Below are positions 1-5,134 of a stretch of 8,821 bases of DNA, one piece after another (within the stretch, counting starts at the first letter, position 1; each line of letters opens with the position of its first letter). The position numbers and the translations under genes are program-made. The notes beneath the pieces are model-generated. The model worked only from the letters and a program-made list of their open reading frames with translations. It did not search any database and was not told the origin of the DNA. This stretch comes from Methanocorpusculum sp. MCE. Its GTDB lineage: Archaea; Halobacteriota; Methanomicrobia; Methanomicrobiales; Methanocorpusculaceae. The DNA is taken from assembly GCA_003315675.1 (NCBI GenBank), contig NIZU01000011.1, forward strand, positions 1 through 8,821, read 5' to 3'.

Positions 1-69
1 TTCGCCAAGGGAGCAATCCGCGAATTCATGCCGGCCGGCGAGAGATCTCTCATCATCCCGGCACAGTAA
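1..69 (+). CDS. mcrA: Methyl-coenzyme M reductase alpha subunit, C-terminal end only (partial)
   Basis: The window begins inside an open frame that ends at TAA 67-69. The visible 22 residues include REFMPAGERSLIIPAQ. This closely resembles the C-terminus of McrA as I remember it from Methanothermobacter and Methanosarcina (a G-A-[IL]-REF-x-PAGER-x-L-x-x-PA[KQ] ending). McrA is the subunit of methyl-coenzyme M reductase that holds most of the coenzyme F430 active site; the enzyme makes methane from methyl-coenzyme M and coenzyme B. Context supports the call, because an mcrBDCGA operon directly upstream of mtrEDCBAFGH is a known order in methanogens. Only the tail is present, so no catalytic residue can be checked. 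The identification rests on memory of a short conserved tail plus synteny. Confidence 0.78.
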   Translation, partial: FAKGAIREFMPAGERSLIIPAQ

Positions 70-97
70 GTGGTATATTTACCACTCACTTTTTTTT
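69..97 (+). terminator. Hairpin plus T-tract terminator after mcrA
   Basis: AGTGGTA (69-75) and TACCACT (80-86) form a perfect 7-bp stem around a 4-base loop. Three bases later comes a run of eight T (90-97) and then CTTT. The first stem base is the last base of the mcrA stop codon. Archaeal termination depends mainly on T-tracts, and this site has both elements. It should end most mcr transcripts before the mtr operon. Confidence 0.75.
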
Positions 98-132
98 CTT
101 TCACTCTATGAAACGCGCAGACTTGTTCTTCA

Positions 133-140
133 TTTATATA
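133..140 (+). promoter_or_regulatory. TATA-like element, distal
   Basis: TTTATATA matches the archaeal box A consensus. It lies about 380 bases before mtrE, with no purine-rich BRE obvious upstream. If used, it would give a very long leader or an unrecognised small transcript. Weak candidate. Confidence 0.25.
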
Positions 141-339
141 CCCATTCAAAAAATCGCGACAACAAAGGTATTATACAGCAATTATCATCGGGATTATCTG
201 TTTTGGAGTAAACTTCGCTTGATTTACTCAACTTCTATAACTTTAAACAAAATAAATTGATTTTGATTTTGCGTTTTTACGACGCTATTTTTCTAAAATC
301 CAGAATCTCTGCGTTATTCTTACACATTTTTCGCATGTC

Positions 340-347
340 TTATATAT
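340..347 (+). promoter_or_regulatory. Candidate TATA box of mtr operon (long-leader promoter)
   Basis: TTATATAT is a strong archaeal TATA match. Initiation about 25 bases downstream (near 370) would give a leader of about 150 bases that contains the inverted repeat at 436-458. The BRE position upstream is not purine-rich, which weakens it. Confidence 0.45.
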
Positions 348-435
348 CTCTGAAAGTAAACAGAATACTTGTCCACACTTTGTACTCCATTCTTTAGAGT
401 GGTAACGTTTTACGAACACTTGAGACGCATCCTTC

Positions 436-458
436 GTTTCAGCCTGTGGTGCTGAAAC
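436..458. repeat. Perfect 8-bp inverted repeat upstream of mtrE (operator or leader hairpin)
   Basis: GTTTCAGC (436-443) and GCTGAAAC (451-458) are exact reverse complements around a 7-base spacer, CTGTGGT. The right arm ends exactly where the proximal TATA-like element ATATTA begins, so it occupies the BRE position (GAAAC). As DNA it could be an operator for a dimeric regulator that competes with or recruits TFB. As RNA, in a transcript from the 340-347 promoter, it would be an 8-bp leader hairpin. No T-tract follows, so it is not a terminator. Confidence 0.6.
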
Positions 459-465
459 ATATTAG
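455..465 (+). promoter_or_regulatory. Candidate BRE and TATA element of mtr operon (proximal promoter)
   Basis: GAAACATATTA combines a purine-rich BRE-like GAAAC with an ATATTA box A. Initiation about 25 bases downstream, near 487, would leave a leader of about 30 bases that contains the mtrE ribosome binding site GGGAG (506-510). This geometry is typical of an archaeal promoter, but the box is weaker than TTATATAT at 340-347. Confidence 0.4.
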
Positions 466-518
466 GTTCCTGATTAGTTATCCACAATCGGGAAACAAAA
501 CTCAAGGGAGAATCTTAC

Positions 519-1406
519 ATGCAAGAAATTATAATCGGCATTGGAGTAACTGCCCTTGCGGGAGCTCTCGCAGCGGTTGCCGGTGCAGCCGAAGATACTG
601 AGTCCAACATCGGATCACAAGGTGACCCGAACTCTCAGGTCCAGCTCGCACCGCAGATGGGATACACTCACCGTATCTATAACAAAGCAGTGAGTGGAGA
701 ACCACCGGCATACACCCTATGGGTGACCCTTGCTTGTGGTGTTGCATGGGCATTCCTTATGTTAGGAGTCAATGCAATCCTCGCAATCATCTTCGGAACA
801 GTTCTCGCAACCTTTGTGCAGGGAGTTTACGCAACTACTGCATACCTTGGAAGAACCGCAAGTCTTTCCAAGTTTGGACAGCCGGTCTTTATTGATGTTG
901 TTAAATCAGTAACGACCGTGACTATGGCTCACGCATTCGTAGCTATCTTTGCAACGGTAACCGTATGTTACCTTATGATGACAGTAATCGGTCATCCGTT
1001 TGCTCTTCCGCTTCTCGGTATCGTATGGGGTCTTGCTCTTGGTGCAGCAGGTTCTGCAACAGGAAACCCGTACTACGGTAAAGAGCGTCAGTATCAGAAT
1101 CAGAAATTCGGTGCTGGTGTCCCGATCTCTGCATCCGGTAACATCGTTCGTTATGCTGAAGCAGGACAGAGAAGCTCGATCGACAACGGTTTCTTCACCG
1201 CGAAATTCGGTGGACCCGCGTCAGGTCTTTGTTTCGGATTAATTGTTTTCTTCGAACTTTGGCGTACCATCATCTTCGAGTACTTCCTCGCAGGATGGGG
1301 TGCAGTAATCGTCGGAGCACTTATTATCATCGTCTTCATGATCATTGACCGTTACGTTGAAGTCTGGGCACGCAAGAATTACGGACCCTACACCGTGGAG
1401 GCCTGA
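519..1406 (+). CDS. mtrE: Na+-translocating methyl-H4MPT:coenzyme M methyltransferase subunit E
   Basis: MtrE is one of three large integral membrane subunits (C, D, E) of Mtr, which couples methyl transfer to coenzyme M with sodium export. The protein has 295 residues, the length I remember for Methanothermobacter MtrE. Seen in the sequence: an N-terminal hydrophobic helix (about 3-23) followed by AEDTESNIGSQGDPNSQVQL (24-43), a hallmark of the family, then LAPQMG, HRIYNKAVSGEP (51-62), GSATG (178-182), and KYGGP/KFGGP-type and RNxYGPY-type motifs near 229 and 286. Membrane segments lie roughly at 66-82, 85-103, 135-156, 160-180, 232-250 and 255-278. The start is set by GGGAG (506-510) eight bases before ATG. 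It is the first gene of the operon, and mtrD starts two bases after its stop. Confidence 0.96.
   Translation: MQEIIIGIGVTALAGALAAVAGAAEDTESNIGSQGDPNSQVQLAPQMGYTHRIYNKAVSGEPPAYTLWVTLACGVAWAFLMLGVNAILAIIFGTVLATFVQGVYATTAYLGRTASLSKFGQPVFIDVVKSVTTVTMAHAFVAIFATVTVCYLMMTVIGHPFALPLLGIVWGLALGAAGSATGNPYYGKERQYQNQKFGAGVPISASGNIVRYAEAGQRSSIDNGFFTAKFGGPASGLCFGLIVFFELWRTIIFEYFLAGWGAVIVGALIIIVFMIIDRYVEVWARKNYGPYTVEA
1397..1401 (+). promoter_or_regulatory. Ribosome binding site that fixes the mtrD start
   Basis: GGAGG inside the end of mtrE stands seven bases before ATG 1409. It supports the long form of MtrD. The internal ATG at 1550 has only a G run with a two-base spacer before it. Confidence 0.75.
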
Positions 1407-1408
1407 AT

Positions 1409-2272
1409 ATGAGTGCAATTGCAGCTAAACCCGGAGCAAATGCCGGAGCATTCCAGCCAATTCCTTCGGTCATCGCAATCATCATCGCCATCATCCTTGT
1501 CGTTGTTGCTTACTTCCTCGGAAGTTCCGGCATCCTCGCAGGGGGGGCAATGTACGTTCTTCAGACAATCTGTCTGATCATCCTTGGTGCAGCCTTAATC
1601 GCTTTTGGTGTTCACTTTGTTCCCGTCGGCGGAGCGCCGGCAGCAATGGGTCAGGCACCCGGTATCGCTACCGGTGTCGCAATGCTTGCAACAGGTGCAG
1701 GTCTTGCAGGACTCTTTGGAGGAGCATGGGCAGCAGAGTTAGGTCTTGGAGTCGCACTCGCCAGTGGAGCAATTGGCGGTGCATTAATGATGGCAATCAC
1801 CTGTCTTATGGTGAACATCTCCTATGTCTTTGGCATGGGTATCCCGGCAGCCTCCGGTAAGGTCGAAAAAGACCCAATTACTGGTGATTTACAGGCAGCA
1901 TACAAATCCCAGGGAACCGAAGGTCACGGTTTACCGTTCATCTCTTATGTTGGCGGTGTTATCGGTGGTCTCTTCGGTGGTCTTGGCGGAACACTCATCT
2001 ACATTGAACTTCTCCACTTCTACAATGCTGGTCTTCCGGCACTTGGTTTTGTTGGCGCAGCAGACATCAACATGCTCTCTGTTGGTCTTGCAGGCATCTT
2101 TGCAATCGGTCTGTTCCTCGTTATCGCAGTCTTTTTTGAATACAACATTACTGGAACCATTGAAGGTCCTCACGACCCGAAGTTCAAACGTTTCCCCCGT
2201 GCAATCGTCGCCGCAATCTTAGCATCATCTGTTTGCGGTCTCGTTGCAATGCTGGTGGTGGCATTATTCTGA
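1409..2272 (+). CDS. mtrD: Na+-translocating methyl-H4MPT:coenzyme M methyltransferase subunit D, N-terminally extended
   Basis: MtrD is an integral membrane subunit of the Mtr sodium pump. Family motifs are clear: HFVPVGGAPAAM (69-80), KVEKDPITGD (151-160), GTEGHG (169-174) and GTIEGPHDPKFKR (249-261), with many glycine- and alanine-rich membrane helices. The protein has 287 residues; MtrD of Methanothermobacter and Methanosarcina, as I remember them, have about 233-250. The excess is at the N-terminus, where residues 1-47 include an extra very hydrophobic helix (about 18-38). A start at Met48 (ATG 1550) would give the usual length. That would leave an untypical 143-base gap after mtrE and a poor ribosome site (G7 at 1541-1547, two bases away), so the long form is preferred. 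The TGA stop overlaps the GAGGTG site of mtrC. Confidence 0.95.
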   Translation: MSAIAAKPGANAGAFQPIPSVIAIIIAIILVVVAYFLGSSGILAGGAMYVLQTICLIILGAALIAFGVHFVPVGGAPAAMGQAPGIATGVAMLATGAGLAGLFGGAWAAELGLGVALASGAIGGALMMAITCLMVNISYVFGMGIPAASGKVEKDPITGDLQAAYKSQGTEGHGLPFISYVGGVIGGLFGGLGGTLIYIELLHFYNAGLPALGFVGAADINMLSVGLAGIFAIGLFLVIAVFFEYNITGTIEGPHDPKFKRFPRAIVAAILASSVCGLVAMLVVALF

Positions 2273-2282
2273 GGTGTAAAAA

Positions 2283-3128
2283 ATGTCAGTAAATGTTGAA
2301 GCATCCCACGACGGAATTCCGCATGACAAAGTTATGGTCATTGGAGCCGTTATTTCACTGGTATCCCTTTACATCGCTATCATTGGTACAGTCATCGGTG
2401 TTGACTATCTCGCATTCTTTGGTGGATTTGCAGCAGTCGGTGCCCTGATCTGGGGTAACAGTACAATCAAAAAGCTTTGCAGCTATGGTATCGGAACTGG
2501 TGTTCCCTCTGCCGGTATGCTCGCATTCGGATCCGGTGTCATTGCCCTTCTCTTTGCAGCTACCCTTGGCGGAATCAGCATCTGGATCGTACCGGTTGCA
2601 GGATTAATCATTGCTCTCATCGTCGGTCTTTTCCTTGGATGGATCTCAAACTCCGTTCTTAACATGAAGATCCCGGTGATGACCAGAAGTATCGCAGAAC
2701 TCGCCGCAGTCGGTGCCCTTGCTCTTATGGGTCTTGGCGTCGTTGCATCCGGATCCGTCGGCTTTAAGGCCATCGCTAGCATCGAAATCCTCGGTGTCAC
2801 TGTCTACAACGCATCCTACATTGGTGCAGGTGTCATTGCAGTTTCATTCATGCTCGGTGCAATCGCTCTCCAGCACCCGTTCAACGCGTGCCTCGGTCCA
2901 GGCGAGAAACAGGACAGAACCAACATGCTCGCTATCGAGTGCGGTTTCCTTTCCATGATCATCATGGCAGTGATTTCCTTCGTCTTTGTCTCATTGGCAG
3001 CAGCCTGGATCTCACTTATCGTGGCCATCATTGGATGGTTCGTGTCCTATGTCAAATATCTCGCCTTATCCAAGCGCGATGCAGCAGCCTGGCTTGATGC
3101 CAAGCCGTTCTCCGATACGGAGGAGTAA
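2283..3128 (+). CDS. mtrC: Na+-translocating methyl-H4MPT:coenzyme M methyltransferase subunit C
   Basis: MtrC is the third large membrane subunit of Mtr. The 281-residue product is slightly longer than the roughly 266 residues I remember for Methanothermobacter. Family features seen: SYGIGTGVPSAGML (67-80), a cytoplasmic-loop motif MKIPVMTRS (128-136), QHPFNACLGPGEKQDRT (197-213), and membrane segments near 17-40, 42-58, 76-95, 99-121, 137-155, 177-196 and 220-255. GAGGTG (2271-2276) overlaps the mtrD stop and lies six bases before ATG. The gap to mtrB is 17 bases. The charged tail after about 260 is probably cytoplasmic. Confidence 0.95.
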   Translation: MSVNVEASHDGIPHDKVMVIGAVISLVSLYIAIIGTVIGVDYLAFFGGFAAVGALIWGNSTIKKLCSYGIGTGVPSAGMLAFGSGVIALLFAATLGGISIWIVPVAGLIIALIVGLFLGWISNSVLNMKIPVMTRSIAELAAVGALALMGLGVVASGSVGFKAIASIEILGVTVYNASYIGAGVIAVSFMLGAIALQHPFNACLGPGEKQDRTNMLAIECGFLSMIIMAVISFVFVSLAAAWISLIVAIIGWFVSYVKYLALSKRDAAAWLDAKPFSDTEE

Positions 3129-3145
3129 GTTAGGAGGAAACAAAA

Positions 3146-3442
3146 ATGGGATATGTATTAGTATTACCGGAATTTGGCCTCGTAGCTGACCCCATAGCAG
3201 GTATCGTAACGACTGCCGGTGTATCCTATCAGCTGGTTATCGATCAGGTGGCAGAACTCGAAACGATTGCTGAAGATCTTGTCGGCATGCTTTCGGGTGA
3301 AGGCAACTTCTTAAACAGCTTCCCCGGCCGTGAAAAGACTCTCATGAAAGCAGGTATGGTTACCTCTCTCTGGTATGGTCTTGCGGTAGGTCTGTTTGTA
3401 GCCTTCGTCCTCGCATTTCCCCTCTACTTCGGAGGTATCTAA
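3146..3442 (+). CDS. mtrB: Methyl-H4MPT:coenzyme M methyltransferase subunit B
   Basis: MtrB is a small subunit of Mtr with one membrane helix. The 98-residue product is close to the 100 residues remembered for the family. It has a soluble N-terminal part (residues 1-70, including the acidic amphipathic stretch AELETIAEDLVGML) and a C-terminal membrane helix at about 72-95. A strong AGGAGG (3132-3137) lies eight bases before ATG. The stop TAA 3440-3442 is one base from mtrA, and the mtrA ribosome site GGAGGT (3431-3436) lies inside mtrB. Identification rests on position between mtrC and mtrA, length and topology; the primary motif is less distinctive than in the large subunits. Confidence 0.93.
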   Translation: MGYVLVLPEFGLVADPIAGIVTTAGVSYQLVIDQVAELETIAEDLVGMLSGEGNFLNSFPGREKTLMKAGMVTSLWYGLAVGLFVAFVLAFPLYFGGI

Positions 3443-3443
3443 A

Positions 3444-3953
3444 ATGGCAGACAAGAAATCCCCGGCAGGCGGATGGCCGATCATTCAGGGTGATTACCAC
3501 ACTGGTGATGCAAACAGCCCTGTTGCTGTTATTACCATGGGTTCACACCTTGACGAGACCGCTATCTGTGTTGCAGGTGCAGCTCTTGCAGGATCCTGTA
3601 AGACTGAAAACCTCGGTATCGAAAAGATCGTTGCAAACGTCATTTCAAATCCGAACATCCGTTTCGTTCTGCTTTGCGGTACTGAAGTGAAAGGTCACCT
3701 TTCCGGTCAGTCTATCGAAGCAATGCACAAAAATGGTGTTGAAGGCGGAAAAATCGTCGGTTCTACCGGAGCAATTCCGTTCCTTGAAAACCTTGGCGAT
3801 TCCGATATCAAACGTTTCCAGGAGCAGGTTGAACTTATCAACATCATGGAAACCGAAGATCTCAATGTCATTGCAGCAAAAATCAACGAGCTCAAGGCAC
3901 GGGATCCCGGAGCATTCGGTGCAGACCCGGTTGTCATCCAGTTATCCGATGAT
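3444..3953 (+). repeat. Corrinoid-domain duplication, unit 1
   Basis: Codons 1-170 of mtrA. It pairs with 4382-4891; I count 25 amino-acid differences in 170 aligned positions, with no gaps. Nucleotide differences are mostly at third codon positions. Confidence 0.9.
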
Positions 3954-4181
3954 GACAGCAGCGGTGGAGCAGGCGCTGAATCCGGCGAAGAAGAACCTTT
4001 GACCGGTGAAATGGCCTTAATTACCGCCCGCATCAAGGCAATCCAGATGATGGTCACTGATATCGGTTACCGTAACAGATTCGCATCCGGTCTCTACGGA
4101 GGCAAGATCGAAGGTCTCATGATCGGTTTGATCGTATCTCTGGTTATTCTCGGTGCACTTATCGGTGTTCAGGTGATCTAA
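3444..4181 (+). CDS. mtrA: Methyl-H4MPT:coenzyme M methyltransferase subunit A, corrinoid-binding (first copy)
   Basis: MtrA carries the corrinoid prosthetic group that accepts the methyl group from methyl-tetrahydromethanopterin (via MtrH) and passes it to coenzyme M. The 245 residues are close to the family length (about 240). The corrinoid domain spans 1-167, with KSPAGGWP near the start, AGSCKTENLGIEK (49-61), NVISNPNIRF (65-74) and CGTEVKGHLSGQSIEA (78-93). His85 aligns with the cobalt-ligand histidine (His84 in the Methanothermobacter protein). An acidic linker (169-187) follows, then an amphipathic helix (about 190-215) and a C-terminal membrane anchor (225-243). Its domain is about 85% identical to that of the second copy at 4382. 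The stop overlaps the mtrF ribosome site region. Confidence 0.96.
   Translation: MADKKSPAGGWPIIQGDYHTGDANSPVAVITMGSHLDETAICVAGAALAGSCKTENLGIEKIVANVISNPNIRFVLLCGTEVKGHLSGQSIEAMHKNGVEGGKIVGSTGAIPFLENLGDSDIKRFQEQVELINIMETEDLNVIAAKINELKARDPGAFGADPVVIQLSDDDSSGGAGAESGEEEPLTGEMALITARIKAIQMMVTDIGYRNRFASGLYGGKIEGLMIGLIVSLVILGALIGVQVI
4171..4178 (+). promoter_or_regulatory. Extended ribosome binding site of mtrF
   Basis: AGGTGATC is fully complementary to the GATCACCT found at the 3' end of archaeal 16S rRNA. It lies at the end of mtrA, four bases before ATG 4183, and suggests efficient coupled translation of the short mtrF. Confidence 0.6.
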
Positions 4182-4182
4182 A

Positions 4183-4371
4183 ATGGCAAGTTCGATTATT
4201 AGAATGGCCGCCATCGACAAGATGGTGGATAATATCAGATACAAGGGCCAGATTCTTGCCAGAACAAACAAGGTCGACTCCGCAATCTCGAGTTCAGTTC
4301 TTGTCGGATTTGCCGCAGGTTTCGTTCTTGCTCTCTTTCTGATTCTTGTACCAGTGTTTGTGTTACTCTGA
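4183..4371 (+). CDS. mtrF: Methyl-H4MPT:coenzyme M methyltransferase subunit F
   Basis: MtrF is a tiny single-helix subunit of Mtr. The product has 62 residues, against about 68 remembered for Methanothermobacter. The family pattern V-x-x-I-x-Y-[RK]-x-Q-x-x-A-R is seen in MVDNIRYKGQILAR (14-27), followed by a membrane helix at about 38-61. The N-terminal half resembles the region before the membrane anchor of MtrA (MVTDIGYRNRFAS, 203-215), in keeping with the known relationship of MtrF to the MtrA C-terminus. It starts one base after the mtrA stop, and its own stop overlaps the GAGGTG site of the next gene. Confidence 0.92.
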   Translation: MASSIIRMAAIDKMVDNIRYKGQILARTNKVDSAISSSVLVGFAAGFVLALFLILVPVFVLL

Positions 4372-4375
4372 GGTG
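4370..4375 (+). promoter_or_regulatory. Ribosome binding site that fixes the start of the mtrA-mtrG fusion gene
   Basis: GAGGTG lies six bases before ATG 4382. The frame is open further upstream to an ATG at 4346, but that start would overlap mtrF by 26 bases and lacks this site. Starting at 4382 also makes the N-terminus match that of the first MtrA. Confidence 0.75.
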
Positions 4376-4381
4376 AAAAAA

Positions 4382-4891
4382 ATGTCAGATAAAAAATCAC
4401 CAGCGAAGGGATGGCCGATCATTCAGAGAGATTACCACACCGGTGATGCAAACAGCTCCGTCGCTGTTATCACCATGGGTTCCCACCTTGATGAAGCCGG
4501 AATCTGGGCCGCAGGCGTAGCTCTTGCAGGTTCCTGTAAGACTGAAAACCTCGGTATTGAGAAAGTTGTTGCAAACGTCATTTCAAACCCAAACATCCGG
4601 TTTGTTCTGCTTTGTGGTACTGAAGTTAAGGGTCACCTTTCCGGTCAGTCCATCGAAGCAATGCACAAGAATGGAGTTGAAGGCGGAAAGATCGTCGGTT
4701 CTACCGGTGCTATTCCGTTCCTTGAGAACTTGACGGCAGAACACATCAAACGTTTCCAGGAACAGATTGAACTCGTTAACATCATGGAGACCGAAGACAT
4801 GGGTCAGATCTCCGCAAAGATCAACGAGCTCAAGGGACGCGATCACGGAGCATTCGCTGCTGACCCGATCGTCATTCAGTTAACTGATGAT
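4382..4891 (+). repeat. Corrinoid-domain duplication, unit 2
   Basis: Codons 1-170 of the fusion gene, a direct repeat of 3444-3953 at a distance of 938 bases. Residues 63-117 are identical in both copies; changes cluster at 39-46, 118-121 and 140-145. Confidence 0.9.
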
Positions 4892-5122
4892 GCCGGCGGA
4901 TCAGAAGGCGGTTCAACGGTTGCAAGCGCCAACCCCCAGTTCCTCGAGATCGAGAAACGTCTTGATGCAATCGAGCAAAAGATTGAGTTCACGGACGCAG
5001 AAATTGCGATGCGTGTCGGAAGAAAAATTGGCCGTGACATCGGTATCCTCTACGGACTTGTAGCAGGTATCATTGCCTTCCTGGTAATCATTTTCTGGAT
5101 GTCATGGTTATTATTCATGTAA
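4382..5122 (+). CDS. Second MtrA corrinoid domain fused to MtrG membrane subunit
   Basis: This 246-residue protein stands where mtrG is expected. Residues 1-167 are a full MtrA corrinoid domain, about 85% identical to the first copy, with GTEVKGHLSGQS and His85, the expected cobalt ligand, intact. After a glycine/serine-rich linker (170-183) the sequence changes to MtrG: a coiled-coil-like FLEIEKRLDAIEQKIEF (187-203), then DAEIAMRVGRKIGRDIGILYG (205-225), the signature of MtrG as I remember it, and a membrane helix (about 221-243). The MtrA C-terminal anchor is absent and no separate mtrG is present in the operon, so this gene must supply MtrG. Inference: it brings a second corrinoid carrier into each complex. 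InterPro describes MtrA-MtrF fusions; I do not know whether MtrA-MtrG is described. The start is chosen at ATG 4382. Confidence 0.88.
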   Translation: MSDKKSPAKGWPIIQRDYHTGDANSSVAVITMGSHLDEAGIWAAGVALAGSCKTENLGIEKVVANVISNPNIRFVLLCGTEVKGHLSGQSIEAMHKNGVEGGKIVGSTGAIPFLENLTAEHIKRFQEQIELVNIMETEDMGQISAKINELKGRDHGAFAADPIVIQLTDDAGGSEGGSTVASANPQFLEIEKRLDAIEQKIEFTDAEIAMRVGRKIGRDIGILYGLVAGIIAFLVIIFWMSWLLFM

Positions 5123-5134
5123 TGAGGTGCCAAT

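Larger units (their letters stand above)
98..518. other. AT-rich mcr-mtr intergenic region
   Basis: No coding frame is convincing in these roughly 420 bases on either strand. The base composition is much richer in A and T than the flanking genes, with several A/T runs and the short repetitive piece TTGATTTTGATTTTG (258-272). It holds three TATA-like elements (133-140, 340-347, 455-465) and one perfect inverted repeat (436-458), listed separately. No tRNA-like or CRISPR-like structure was seen. It most likely holds the promoter and leader of the mtr operon. Confidence 0.7.

Noticed and set aside
271..290. GCGT...ACGC inverted repeat followed by TATTTTTCT as a second terminator
   Set aside because: Only a 4-bp stem in AT-rich sequence; the complete terminator at 69-97 makes it unnecessary.
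98..518. tRNA gene, CRISPR array or riboswitch in the intergenic region
   Set aside because: No cloverleaf, no regularly spaced repeats, and no known riboswitch core could be recognised; only the single hairpin at 436-458 stands out.
3707..4057. Long - strand frames opposite mtrA and other mtr genes
   Set aside because: They mirror the codon bias of the strongly supported + strand genes and have no ribosome sites or family features.
4346..4381. Upstream ATG extending the MtrA-MtrG fusion by 12 residues
   Set aside because: The extension overlaps mtrF, has no ribosome site, and the resulting N-terminus does not match MtrA; ATG 4382 has GAGGTG at good distance.
4382..5122. The second MtrA as an assembly artefact or dead copy
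   Set aside because: The frame is intact, the key histidine is kept, differences are spread and mostly silent or conservative, the ribosome site is strong, and it carries the only MtrG domain of the operon.
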